The notes under the pieces were generated by a model, which was not told the DNA's origin, did not search any database, and saw nothing but the letters and a program-made list of their open reading frames with translations. Shown here piece after piece: positions 26,235-35,671 of a stretch of DNA of 64,000 nt (position 1 is its first letter; each line of letters begins with the position of its first letter). Source of the stretch: Halonatronomonas sp964558325 (GTDB taxonomy: Bacteria; Bacillota; Halanaerobiia; Halanaerobiales; Halarsenatibacteraceae); contig CAZLCX010000004.1 in NCBI GenBank assembly GCA_964558325.1, forward strand, positions 56,465 through 120,464, read 5' to 3'. The position numbers were made by a program, and so were the translations under genes.

Positions 26235-26917
26235 TAAGAATTACCCCTTACTTTATAAATATAAGCAAACATTCTACCGGCAGACTCACCATCACGTCGA
26301 TAGGATTCAAATAATTTCTCTGAATTAAAAGTAGATAATTTACTTACATAAATATTCTCAGCAGGCAATCCTGAATCAATCAATAGACTTCTATTAGCTT
26401 CTTTTAGGTCAAACCTATATTTTTTGCTGTTTTTCTCAGATTCAAAAAAATTTAAGTTTATATTCCATTTATTCTTAAAACTCAAGAATACTTCGCTGCC
26501 TACTTGATAATTATTTTGATCAATCCCTGGACCTATAACAACTTTTATATTTTCAGGGTTAAGCTTATAATATCTAATCATTTCTTTTAATGTTTTACTT
26601 GCTAACTTCTTTAATGTTCCTCTCCAACCAGAATGAATAAGAGCAAATACATCTTTTTTAATATCTATAAAATAAATTGGAAGACAGTCTGCATGAACTG
26701 TTCTAATGACAGCATTTACATCTGTTGATATAACCCCATCTGCTTTTATAGTTAAGTCAGTAATATTTGACTTTATATCCTGCCAGTGATATATAATACT
26801 GCTATGAATTTGATTAGTTTTAATGGTTGTTTTTGACTCTCTAGTTATAAAATCCATAAGAAATTTATTATTTGTTTCTTTTAAAGAAAATATAAGCCTA
26901 TAATTATTTATTTTCAT
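26234..26917 (-). CDS. pgeF: Peptidoglycan editing factor PgeF / polyphenol oxidase family (YlmD)
   Basis: This is a 227-residue DUF152 (laccase-domain) protein. Members act as purine nucleosidases or phosphorylases or as peptidoglycan-editing factors. The metal-site motifs NQIHSS, VHADCLPIYF and LIHSGWRGTLKKL are present. VIGPGIDQNNYQVG is also typical. The N-terminus is short compared with the usual 240-280 residues and lacks the common FGGVS-like strand. It lies in the ylm part of the division cluster, upstream of the HlyD-like gene. Confidence 0.88.
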   Translation of the reverse strand: MKINNYRLIFSLKETNNKFLMDFITRESKTTIKTNQIHSSIIYHWQDIKSNITDLTIKADGVISTDVNAVIRTVHADCLPIYFIDIKKDVFALIHSGWRGTLKKLASKTLKEMIRYYKLNPENIKVVIGPGIDQNNYQVGSEVFLSFKNKWNINLNFFESEKNSKKYRFDLKEANRSLLIDSGLPAENIYVSKLSTFNSEKLFESYRRDGESAGRMFAYIYKVRGNS

Positions 26918-26976
26918 CTCAAGATAATTTAAATTATCCAGGTTTTTTAGCTTGAATATAATGTCTCACTCTCCAT

Positions 26977-27432
26977 TTACTCATCTTCTAATAATCTATC
27001 CAATTCCTTTTTAAAGGTTTCAACATCCTTAAATTGTCGATAAACAGAAGCAAAACGAACATAGGCTACCTGATCTAAATCTTTTAATTTTTTCATAACC
27101 AGTTTCCCTATTTCATCACTGGTTACTTCTTCATCCATTCTATTCTGTAATTCCTGTTTAACTTCAGAAACTAGTTGATTTAAACTTTCAGAGCTGATAG
27201 ATCTTTTTTCACAGGCCTTATATAAACCAGCTAGAATTTTATCTTCTGCAAAAATTTCTCTAGTACCGTCTTTTTTTCTAACCATTAATGGTAATTTCTC
27301 ATATCTCTCATAGGTGGTAAAGCGCTCATTACAATCCAGGCATTCTCTTCTTCGCCTTATAGTAGTATTATTTTCAGTTGTTCTTGAATCAATAACTCTA
27401 CTATTTAAATTTGAACAAAATGGACATTTCAT
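26977..27432 (-). CDS. nrdR: Transcriptional repressor NrdR
   Basis: NrdR represses ribonucleotide reductase genes in response to nucleotide levels. The 151-residue protein begins with the zinc ribbon MKCPFCSNLNSRVIDSR and closes it at CLDC. A winged/ATP-cone domain follows (about 45-140; LPLMVRKKDGTREIF). No NrdR boxes or reductase genes were noticed in the window, so its targets lie elsewhere. It follows ftsZ by 21 nt. Confidence 0.96.
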   Translation of the reverse strand: MKCPFCSNLNSRVIDSRTTENNTTIRRRRECLDCNERFTTYERYEKLPLMVRKKDGTREIFAEDKILAGLYKACEKRSISSESLNQLVSEVKQELQNRMDEEVTSDEIGKLVMKKLKDLDQVAYVRFASVYRQFKDVETFKKELDRLLEDE

Positions 27433-27453
27433 CTAACCACCCCAGAAATCTTA

Positions 27454-28533
27454 TTAGCTATTTTTTCTTAAAAAAGCTGGAATGTCAAGTTCATCTTCTC
27501 CGCCAACAGGTTCTAAATCAATTTCATTACTACTAAAATCAGACTGTTGACTGCCTTGAGACTCTTTCCCAGCAGATTTAGCTCGATTAAAACCTGTTGC
27601 TATAACAGTGACCATTACATCTTCATCTAATTCTTGATCAATAACAGCTCCCAGGATTATATTAGCATCAGGGTCTGATACCTCTTTTACAATTTTGGCA
27701 GCTTCGTAAGCTTCATGAATTCCAAGATTATTGCCGCCAGTTATATTAATTAAGACACCCTGAGCCCCATCAACAGAAGCCTCTAATAGAGGTGAATCTA
27801 TAGCATTACGAGCAGCTTCTTCTGCCCTATTTTCTCCTCTTGCTCTGCCAATCCCCATTAATGCTGAACCTGCATCAGTCATAATAGTTTTAACATCACC
27901 AAAATCAAGGTTAATAATTCCAGTAATTGTTATTAGATCTGAAATACCCTGGACACCCTGTCTCAAAACATCATCAGCTATCTTAAAGGCATCAACTAAA
28001 CTAGTCTTTTTTTCCGCAACCTCTAAAAGTCTGTCATTGGGTATAATAATTAAAGTATCAACATTATCCTCTAATTCTTTAATTCCTTCTTCTGCATTTT
28101 GCATTCTTTTCGTACCTTCAACAGAAAATGGTTTGGTTACAACTCCAACTGTTAAAGCCCCCTGTTCTTTTGCAGCTTTAGCGACAATAGGAGCTGCTCC
28201 AGTTCCTGTGCCGCCACCCATACCAGCTGTAATAAATACCATATCACAGCCAGATACAGCATCTTCAATCTCTTCTTTACTTTCTTCCGCTGCCTCTCTT
28301 CCAACATCAGGATTAGCACCAGCACCTAAACCCCTGGTTAATTTTTCACCTATTCGGATTGTAACCCCGGCACTGGAAGACATTAAAACCTGGGCATCTG
28401 TATTAATTGCAATAAATTCAACACCTTCTAAGCCATCTTCAATCATTCTATTAACAGCATTATTTCCTCCACCACCAACACCTACAACTTTTATATTCGC
28501 AAATTTCTCCATTTCTGTTCCTATATCAAACAC
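27454..28533 (-). CDS. ftsZ: Cell division protein FtsZ
   Basis: FtsZ is the tubulin-like GTPase of the division ring. The 359-residue sequence includes IKVVGVGGGGNNAVNRMI at the N-terminus, the tubulin signature GGGTGTGAAPIVA near residue 105 and the synergy-loop region NLDFGDVKTIM. A short linker leads to the C-terminal peptide DIPAFLRKNS, which binds FtsA and SepF. The start is GTG 28533 with GGAGG 8 nt upstream. It follows ftsA in the dcw cluster. Confidence 0.98.
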   Translation of the reverse strand: MFDIGTEMEKFANIKVVGVGGGGNNAVNRMIEDGLEGVEFIAINTDAQVLMSSSAGVTIRIGEKLTRGLGAGANPDVGREAAEESKEEIEDAVSGCDMVFITAGMGGGTGTGAAPIVAKAAKEQGALTVGVVTKPFSVEGTKRMQNAEEGIKELEDNVDTLIIIPNDRLLEVAEKKTSLVDAFKIADDVLRQGVQGISDLITITGIINLDFGDVKTIMTDAGSALMGIGRARGENRAEEAARNAIDSPLLEASVDGAQGVLINITGGNNLGIHEAYEAAKIVKEVSDPDANIILGAVIDQELDEDVMVTVIATGFNRAKSAGKESQGSQQSDFSSNEIDLEPVGGEDELDIPAFLRKNS

Positions 28534-28564
28534 AAAACTAACCTCCTTTCAATTTGTAAAACGT

Positions 28565-29848
28565 TTAAAAGAAATCATCAAAAAATGTTTTTAATTTACT
28601 AAAAAAAGAATTAACTATTTCTTTGCTATTACGTCTATTATTCTTCTTTTTATTATTATATGACTTTCCATTATCTAAAGCATATAATATTAAACCAACT
28701 CCTGTGGAAAAAACCGGGGTTGGTATCTTCCCATCTTTATTAACATAAACAGGATTATCCACAACATCTGAAAACCCACTTATGTAATCTGGTTCCCCTA
28801 ATCTAACTGGTAATCCAGTTATTTGAGAAGCTAAATTACAACTCCCCTCTAATAAAGATGCACCTCCTGTTATAACTAATCCTGCAGGAGTCATATCTTT
28901 TGTTCCAGTTTTATTAATCTCTCTATCTACCATTGAAAACATCTCTTCCATTCTAGGTTCAATTACCTGACAGAGATAATTCATAGGAACCTGCTGCTTT
29001 TCATTCCCACTTGCTTTTAAAACTTCTATTTTTTCATTTTCATTTACATCATCACAACTTGCTATCCCATGTAAAATTTTAATTTTCTCAGCTTCAGAAA
29101 TCGGAGTTCTTAATCCAACAGCTATATCATTGCTAACGTGATTACCACCGACAGGCAGCACTGATGTATATTTAATATTTCCTTCGTGAAAAACAATAAA
29201 GTCTGTGGTTCCTCCACCAATATCGACAAGAGCTACCCCTAATTCTTTTTCATCTTTAGAAAGTACTGAATAACTAGATGCAAGTTGATCCAAAACCAGC
29301 TCATTAACTTCTAAACCAGCTTTCTCAACACTTTTAACCAGATTACTTATAGATGTTGTTGAACCTTTAACAATATGTGTTTCAACTTCTAGCCTGACTC
29401 CTGACATGCCCTGTGGCTGCTTGATTCCTTTAGTACCATCAATAATAAATTCTCTAGGAATAACATGAATTATTTTTTCTTCCTGAGAAAGAGGTATAAC
29501 CCTGGCGGCCTCCATAACTCTTTCAATATCTGATTCTTTAACTTCCTTGTTACTTCCAGTGACAGCTACCACACCATGGCTATTAATAGAATTAATATGA
29601 GAGCCAGCTATACCTACATAAACTGAACCGACTTCAATTCCTGCCATTCTTTCAGCTTTATCAACGGCATTATAAATAGATTTAGAAGCCTTGTCAATAT
29701 CTACCACTATCCCTTTCCTTAAACCATCTGATGGGGCAATTCCTAAACCTATAATCTCAATTTTATCATCCTGATTTACTTCAGCAATTAAAGCACAGAT
29801 TTTTTTAGTACCGACATCTAAACCTGCAATTATTTTAGACTGTGACAA
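28565..29848 (-). CDS. ftsA: Cell division protein FtsA
   Basis: FtsA is the actin-like membrane anchor of FtsZ. The 427-residue protein has the ASKHA phosphate loops AGLDVGTKKICALIAEV and VALVDIGGGTTDFIVF and the 1C domain between them (about 85-165). A basic linker leads to a C-terminal amphipathic helix, VNSFFSKLKTFFDDFF, for membrane attachment. The start is TTG 29848, 8 nt after GGAGG. Confidence 0.96.
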   Translation of the reverse strand: MSQSKIIAGLDVGTKKICALIAEVNQDDKIEIIGLGIAPSDGLRKGIVVDIDKASKSIYNAVDKAERMAGIEVGSVYVGIAGSHINSINSHGVVAVTGSNKEVKESDIERVMEAARVIPLSQEEKIIHVIPREFIIDGTKGIKQPQGMSGVRLEVETHIVKGSTTSISNLVKSVEKAGLEVNELVLDQLASSYSVLSKDEKELGVALVDIGGGTTDFIVFHEGNIKYTSVLPVGGNHVSNDIAVGLRTPISEAEKIKILHGIASCDDVNENEKIEVLKASGNEKQQVPMNYLCQVIEPRMEEMFSMVDREINKTGTKDMTPAGLVITGGASLLEGSCNLASQITGLPVRLGEPDYISGFSDVVDNPVYVNKDGKIPTPVFSTGVGLILYALDNGKSYNNKKKNNRRNSKEIVNSFFSKLKTFFDDFF

Positions 29849-29929
29849 ATCATCAACCTCCTTTCTCCTTCATATTACAATTCAACACTGGTTAGTGAAA
29901 ATCCTTTTTTATAATTCAATCTTTAAGTG

Positions 29930-30604
29930 CTATTTTTTTATAACCGGTCTTTCTGGCGCGGTTATATCTACATATTCTATTTCTTCATCATCAAACATAT
30001 TTTCATTCCAGGCCGATACTAAAACAATAAATTTATCTTCCAGGTTATCAGCTGAACCAATTCTTATATTATATCCTTCCTCCATAATTAAAGTTATACC
30101 TATAGGATCAAAATCCATTTCTTTAATATCTTTTCTTAATTCATCAGGCAAAATCTCAAGTTGTTCTAAAACTTTATTTTGTCTTGATGGAAGCACAATC
30201 TTATTTTTTGAAAAATAATAAGGAGTATCTTTAAATACTGGAAGATCATGCCTATTTTCATCTATATTTTCAGCAATTATTTTATTGAATTTATTAAAAA
30301 TTATATAATCATCATTATTTTTTATTGCTGCAACTGGCCTATTATAGTTAACCTGAAGAATTATTTTATCAGGAAAGTTTCTTGAAGAATCAACACTTTC
30401 AATATATGGGTCATTTCTTAAAGCCTCTTTGATTTTATCAAGATTTACAATAAATATATTCTCTCCAAGAATGTTTTTATCAAGACTAAAATTATCCTGA
30501 TCATATCCTTTAATTGTAACCTCGCTCACCTCAAAAAAGGGAGACCCCAAAAATATTCCAACACATAACGCCAGAACTATTACTATCGTTAGATATTTAA
30601 TCAT
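29930..30604 (-). CDS. ftsQ: Cell division protein FtsQ/DivIB
   Basis: This is a 224-residue bitopic protein with one membrane helix (about 4-22), then a POTRA domain (about 24-95; VSEVTIKGYDQDNF) and a beta domain. It should join FtsL at the septum. The start ATG 30604 overlaps the end of murC by 8 nt. The sequence is divergent, as usual for DivIB, so the call relies partly on its position before ftsA. murB, which often precedes it, is not here. Confidence 0.9.
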   Translation of the reverse strand: MIKYLTIVIVLALCVGIFLGSPFFEVSEVTIKGYDQDNFSLDKNILGENIFIVNLDKIKEALRNDPYIESVDSSRNFPDKIILQVNYNRPVAAIKNNDDYIIFNKFNKIIAENIDENRHDLPVFKDTPYYFSKNKIVLPSRQNKVLEQLEILPDELRKDIKEMDFDPIGITLIMEEGYNIRIGSADNLEDKFIVLVSAWNENMFDDEEIEYVDITAPERPVIKK

Positions 30605-32000
30605 TATATTCACTTCTTAATATTTTCAAAAGTTCTTCTCCAATTTTATAGACATCACCTGCTCCAACTGTTAAAATTAAATCATTTTCTTCTATAAGTC
30701 CATTCAATTTTTTAATTGTTTCCCTTACCGAGCCTGTATATTGAATTTTCGAATCAGAATAATTAAAGTTTATATCTTCGACTAATTTTCTTGAATTTAT
30801 ATTTTTAATTTCAGATTGATTTGCGCTATATATATCAACTATATAAAAATATATTTCTTTATCATGGAGTATATTAACAAAATCATTCCATAAATCTCTG
30901 GTTCTTGTATATCTATGGGGTTGAAAGATAAGTCTAATATTGTTTGCTTTAATTTTTTTTGCTGAATTTATCACAGTCTCTATCTCACTGGGATGATGTG
31001 CATAATCATCAATTATTTTTATGCCATTTACTTGCCCCTTGTATTCAAACCTTCTTTTAACACCATTAAAATCAGATAAACCATTTATTATCTCCTGCCA
31101 TTCCAGCCCAGCCTTTTTCGAAGCAGCAATCGCCGCCAGGGAGTTCAAAACATTATGCTTGCCTGTTAAATTAAGATTTACTAAATCAATATACTTATCT
31201 TTATAATAAAGTTTATAAGAAGTATTAAAGCCTTCCTCTTTAATTACCTCAGCTCTATATTTCCCATCAGATAAACCATATTTATCAATTTTTAGATCAG
31301 GCATTGAATTAATTCTTTTTTCAATTAAATTATTCTTTATTCCTTCATCTTCATAACACAATATAACACCATTTTGGGCAGTCTTCTTAATGAAATTAAA
31401 CATTGTATCAAATAATTTTTCCTCTGCTCCATAAAAGTCAAGATGCTCCGCTTCTATATTAGTAATAATTGAGATTTCAGGATCAAAATATAACAGAGAA
31501 CCATCACTTTCATCTGCTTCTGTAATAAAAAAGTCTCCAGAACCTATTTTATAATTACCTGAGATAGTATCTACATCCCCACCAATCATTATTGATGGAT
31601 CCATCCCTGCTTTAACAAATATACTGGCTAGCATTCCAGTAACTGTAGTTTTACCATGACTTCCACTAACCGCTATCAACTTTTTATTACTAGCAATTTC
31701 AGCTAAAATCTCTGCTCTTTCATAAATTTTTATACCATTACTTCTGGCATATTTTAATTCAGGATTATTTTCTGGTATTGCACTGCTTTTTACGACAAAA
31801 TCAGCAGAAATAACATTCTTTTCTTTATGTCCTATATTTATTGTTGCTCCTTTAGATTTAAGCTTATTAATCTTATTATTATTTTTAAGATCAGACCCAG
31901 AAACCTTTATATTATTATCTAATAAGAAATTAGCAATGGCACTCATTGATATTCCACCAATACCAATCAAATGAATATTTTTATTTTTAAATTTATTCAT
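30597..32000 (-). CDS. murC: UDP-N-acetylmuramate-L-alanine ligase
   Basis: MurC adds L-Ala to UDP-MurNAc. The 467-residue protein has IHLIGIGGISMSAIANFLL at the N-terminal UDP-binding domain, the ATP loop AVSGSHGKTTVTGML near residue 112, ITNIEAEHLDFY, and the C-terminal DDYAHHPSEIETVINS. These are diagnostic of MurC among Mur ligases. It begins 1 nt before murG ends, at the end of the precursor-synthesis part of the dcw cluster. Confidence 0.97.
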   Translation of the reverse strand: MNKFKNKNIHLIGIGGISMSAIANFLLDNNIKVSGSDLKNNNKINKLKSKGATINIGHKEKNVISADFVVKSSAIPENNPELKYARSNGIKIYERAEILAEIASNKKLIAVSGSHGKTTVTGMLASIFVKAGMDPSIMIGGDVDTISGNYKIGSGDFFITEADESDGSLLYFDPEISIITNIEAEHLDFYGAEEKLFDTMFNFIKKTAQNGVILCYEDEGIKNNLIEKRINSMPDLKIDKYGLSDGKYRAEVIKEEGFNTSYKLYYKDKYIDLVNLNLTGKHNVLNSLAAIAASKKAGLEWQEIINGLSDFNGVKRRFEYKGQVNGIKIIDDYAHHPSEIETVINSAKKIKANNIRLIFQPHRYTRTRDLWNDFVNILHDKEIYFYIVDIYSANQSEIKNINSRKLVEDINFNYSDSKIQYTGSVRETIKKLNGLIEENDLILTVGAGDVYKIGEELLKILRSEYND

Positions 32001-33128
32001 TTAAACCTTCTCCTTATGATAATTGCTATTTTTTTGTGCCATTTTGTATGTCAAATTATAAATTTTATTTAAAGCCTCAGGTTTCCCGATAGATTTACTG
32101 GTTTTACTCATCTTCGAAAGTATATAATCATTATTAAGTAAATCCTTTAACTTACTTAAAATTTCTTTGCTATTTAAAGAATTATCTTCATAAATTAAGG
32201 CAGCCCCTAACCTTTCTAAAACTTCTGCATTTTTATATTGATGATTATTAGTAGCATATGGATAAGGTATTAAAATGGCTGGTAATCCTAAAGCAGTTAT
32301 TTCTGCTAAAGTAACTGCTCCTGCCCTGCTAATTATTAAATCAGCTGCTGCTAAGGGATATTCAATATTATTGATAAAAGGGGAAATAATCACTTTTTGA
32401 TTTATATCTTTATATGAATCAATCTTAGTTTTAACTTTATTAAAATCATCAGCACCTGTTATATGAATAATAGTCAAATTATTTATTTTTATTAAATCAT
32501 CATATATAGCAAGCATTAATTGATTAATGCTTGCTGCCCCCTGACTTCCTCCCATAACTAAAAGTACTTTTTTATTATTAGGTATCCCCAGATAATCTCT
32601 TGCTTCTTGTAAATTTACTTCTAAGAGCTTTTTTCTAACTGGGTTACCTGTTAAAACTAATTTTTCCTCTTTAGATTTAAAATAATCTGCTGATTCTTTG
32701 TAACTTAATGCAATTTTATCAACAAATCTGGCAGAAATCCTGTTTGCTAATCCAGGAACTGAATTCTGTTCATGAATAAGAGTCTTAATATTTAATAACC
32801 TTGCTGCTAAAATTGTTGCTCCAGAAACATATCCTCCTGTACCAACAACTATATCCGGGGCTTCTTTTTTTAAAATTTTTCGTGCCTTAATAACTGCATT
32901 AATATTTGAAACTATAGAAATAAATAAATCAACAGATAATTTTCTTGGTAGTGGCTTAACTGGAATACTATAAAAGCTAATCCCCTCTTTATTTGCTATT
33001 TTTTCTTCTAAACTATTTGCTCCACCAATATAGATAACATCATCATCTACTTCTAACCATTTTTTTGCTAATGCAATTGCTGGAAATACATGACCACCTG
33101 TGCCGCCACCTGCTAAAACTAACTTCAT
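32001..33128 (-). CDS. murG: UDP-GlcNAc:undecaprenyl-pyrophosphoryl-MurNAc-pentapeptide transferase
   Basis: MurG makes lipid II from lipid I at the cytoplasmic membrane face. The 375-residue GT-B enzyme has the N-terminal glycine-rich loop LAGGGTGGHVFPAIALA, LIHEQNSVPGLANR and the C-terminal VMGGSQGAASIN plus SRAGAVTLAEITALGLPAILIPYP. It lies between ftsW and murC, as in many Firmicutes. Confidence 0.97.
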   Translation of the reverse strand: MKLVLAGGGTGGHVFPAIALAKKWLEVDDDVIYIGGANSLEEKIANKEGISFYSIPVKPLPRKLSVDLFISIVSNINAVIKARKILKKEAPDIVVGTGGYVSGATILAARLLNIKTLIHEQNSVPGLANRISARFVDKIALSYKESADYFKSKEEKLVLTGNPVRKKLLEVNLQEARDYLGIPNNKKVLLVMGGSQGAASINQLMLAIYDDLIKINNLTIIHITGADDFNKVKTKIDSYKDINQKVIISPFINNIEYPLAAADLIISRAGAVTLAEITALGLPAILIPYPYATNNHQYKNAEVLERLGAALIYEDNSLNSKEILSKLKDLLNNDYILSKMSKTSKSIGKPEALNKIYNLTYKMAQKNSNYHKEKV

Positions 33129-33150
33129 ACCAATCTTCCTTCCAAATATA

Positions 33151-34248
33151 TTAAAAACTCTGCCTGGATATATTTAATAAAACACCTACTGAAAATAAGG
33201 ATATCAATAAAGAGGTGCCACCGTAACTAATAAATGGTAAAGTAATTCCAGTAACAGGAAGCATAGAGGTTACAGCTCCAATATTTATTAAAAATTGGAT
33301 CATTATCATTGATGTTATGCCCACAGCAAGAAGAGTTCCAAAAAGATCTTTAGAATTCAATGCTATTAAAGCCCCTCTATAAGCAAAACCACCAAATAAT
33401 ATAATAACAAATATTGCCCCCAGTAATCCAAATTCTTCACCTAAAATTGCAAAAATAAAATCAGTTCCAGGCTCCGGCAGATACAAAAACTTTTGCCTGC
33501 TATTACCTGGGCCTACTCCAGTCAGTCCACCAGAGCCTAATGCAATTAAAGATTGAATTATATGATATCCAGAACCCCTTGGGTCTTTCCAGGGATCTAA
33601 AAAGGTTTTGACTCTATTAAATCTATAAGGAGCAGATGTAATATAATAAAACATAGTTAAAATGCCAGGAACAGATAGAAGAAATAAATGTTTTAATTTC
33701 ATACCTCCAGCTATTAATATTATAATTGAAAAACCAATAATATTTACTGCTGTTCCCATATCCGGCTGTTTCATTATAAGATAAGTCGTAACAGCAATTA
33801 CAACCAGAACCGGAAGAACACCCTTTTTAAAATCTTTAATTTTTGTTCTTTTCCGACTTATAAAACTTGATATATAGATAATTAAAGCTATTTTAACTAC
33901 TTCAGAAGGTTGAAAATCAAATAAGCCTAAGGGTATCCACCTGGTTGCTCCACCGGCTTTCCTGCCAATCCCTGGCAGTAAAACAATAGTTAATAAAATA
34001 AAACTGAGCAGAAGAATTATTTTTGAATTGTTATAATAAATTTTATAATCAACTAGAGAGGTAACATACATCAAAAACAGACCAATAATAGCAAATATTA
34101 TCTGTCTTTTAAAAAAATAATGAGCATTATCATACTGACTATAAGCTTTAACCCCACTTGCACTCATAATCATAATCAAACCCATTAATATTAATATGAG
34201 AGTAATAATTAAAAGAGGAAAGTCAAAATTCGATTTATTTCCCTCCAT
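33151..34248 (-). CDS. ftsW: SEDS glycosyltransferase FtsW
   Basis: FtsW polymerises lipid II at the septum with its cognate class B PBP. The 365-residue protein has about ten membrane helices and the SEDS motifs GGATRWIPLGLFDFQPSE, KQPDMGTAV and LPVTGITLPFISYGGTSLL. The Asp in the large extracellular loop region (PEPGTDFIFAILGEEFGLLG) is the conserved catalytic area. Its place between murD and murG supports ftsW over rodA. Confidence 0.95.
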   Translation of the reverse strand: MEGNKSNFDFPLLIITLILILMGLIMIMSASGVKAYSQYDNAHYFFKRQIIFAIIGLFLMYVTSLVDYKIYYNNSKIILLLSFILLTIVLLPGIGRKAGGATRWIPLGLFDFQPSEVVKIALIIYISSFISRKRTKIKDFKKGVLPVLVVIAVTTYLIMKQPDMGTAVNIIGFSIIILIAGGMKLKHLFLLSVPGILTMFYYITSAPYRFNRVKTFLDPWKDPRGSGYHIIQSLIALGSGGLTGVGPGNSRQKFLYLPEPGTDFIFAILGEEFGLLGAIFVIILFGGFAYRGALIALNSKDLFGTLLAVGITSMIMIQFLINIGAVTSMLPVTGITLPFISYGGTSLLISLFSVGVLLNISRQSF

Positions 34249-34259
34249 AATAACACCGC

Positions 34260-35648
34260 CTAGCTCAATTTATCTTCTACATAGAATTTGAATTTTTGTC
34301 CTCTAACTTTATAACTTTGAAACATATCCCAGCTTGGTGCCGCTGGTGATAAAAGAATAGTTAGTTTTTCATTAAACTTATTATTTAATATAAAATCATT
34401 TGTTAATTCAACTGCATTTTCTAAATCTTTAGCTCTAGTAAAGGACTGATAATTTTTGGCTTTAAATTTATTAGCAATTTTACCGGATATTTCTCCAATC
34501 AAAATTGTATAAATAGATTTTTCTAATACTTTATCAATTAAAAAATCATAATTTAAATTTCTATCCTGACCTCCCATGATTAAGACCAGTGGTTTTTCAA
34601 AAGCAGCTAATGCAGCACCGGTAGCATGTGGATTGGTAGCTTTTGAATCATTATATACTTGAAATTTATCCTTCTCTAAAACCAATTCTAATCTATGGTT
34701 TTCAGTTTTATAATTATATACAACATCTCTTATTATATCAGATGATACACCTAATTGATATGATATTAATGAAGCAAATGCAATATTTTCTAGATTATGA
34801 CGACCTTTAAGGCTTATCTTATCTCTATTAAGTAACACTTTAGAGTCTTTATCATCTTGATAAGATACAATCAGATCATCATAATATACTCCTCTACTTA
34901 TATTTTTATTATTACTTACAAATAAAATCTTAGCTTTTATCTCATCCTGCAAATCCAGGATTCTTTTATTATTATAATTTAATATAGCATAATTCTCTGA
35001 AGTTTGATTTTTAAATATACTTGCTTTTGAGTTAAAATAACTATCTTCAGAGATATGCCAGTCTAAATGGTCAGGGGAGTAATTAATAAATGCTGCAAAA
35101 TGAGGCTGAAAATCTTTAATAAATCTCAGTTGAAAAGAACTTAATTCAATTACTATCACATCATCCTCATTAGCTGTCTCAACTATGCTAATTAATGGTT
35201 TACCAATGTTCCCGGCAACAATAACTCTTTCATCTAAACCCTTTTTTAAAATATCTCCTAAAATAGAAGTTGTGGTTGTCTTTCCATTAGTACCTGTAAT
35301 AGCAATTAATTTATTAGTCTTAATTTTATTTGCCGCTAATTCTACTTCACTAATTAATGGTATTTTATTTAATATAGCTTCCTGGATAAATATATTATCT
35401 TCAGGAACTCCAGGACTAACAATAACAAGATCCGTCCCAATTAATTCTGACTTTTCAACACCTAATATAATGGTTTCAGGATTATCTTCTTTGATTTTAA
35501 GAATATCAGGCAATTTGCTCCAACTGGCATCATCAAATAATCTTATCTTATTTACTTTACCTAATAAATAATTAATCAGAGCTTTACCAGTTACTCCTCC
35601 CGAACCAATAATCGCCACATTAAGATTTTTCATATTATCTAAATTCAC
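34260..35648 (-). CDS. murD: UDP-N-acetylmuramoyl-L-alanine-D-glutamate ligase
   Basis: MurD adds D-Glu to UDP-MurNAc-L-Ala. The 462-residue protein has a Rossmann-like start (NVAIIGSGGVTGKALINYL), the ATP loop AITGTNGKTTTTSILGD near residue 120, FINYSPDHLDWH and the C-terminal LLSPAAPSWDMFQSYKVRG, which is typical of MurD. The start is GTG 35648, 7 nt after AAGGTG. Confidence 0.97.
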   Translation of the reverse strand: MNLDNMKNLNVAIIGSGGVTGKALINYLLGKVNKIRLFDDASWSKLPDILKIKEDNPETIILGVEKSELIGTDLVIVSPGVPEDNIFIQEAILNKIPLISEVELAANKIKTNKLIAITGTNGKTTTTSILGDILKKGLDERVIVAGNIGKPLISIVETANEDDVIVIELSSFQLRFIKDFQPHFAAFINYSPDHLDWHISEDSYFNSKASIFKNQTSENYAILNYNNKRILDLQDEIKAKILFVSNNKNISRGVYYDDLIVSYQDDKDSKVLLNRDKISLKGRHNLENIAFASLISYQLGVSSDIIRDVVYNYKTENHRLELVLEKDKFQVYNDSKATNPHATGAALAAFEKPLVLIMGGQDRNLNYDFLIDKVLEKSIYTILIGEISGKIANKFKAKNYQSFTRAKDLENAVELTNDFILNNKFNEKLTILLSPAAPSWDMFQSYKVRGQKFKFYVEDKLS

Positions 35649-35671
35649 AAATCTACACCTTCTTAAAATAT

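Noticed and set aside
28037..28594. Plus-strand open frame of 185 codons opposite ftsZ
   Set aside because: It lies entirely within conserved ftsZ coding sequence and has no recognisable family or ribosome site.
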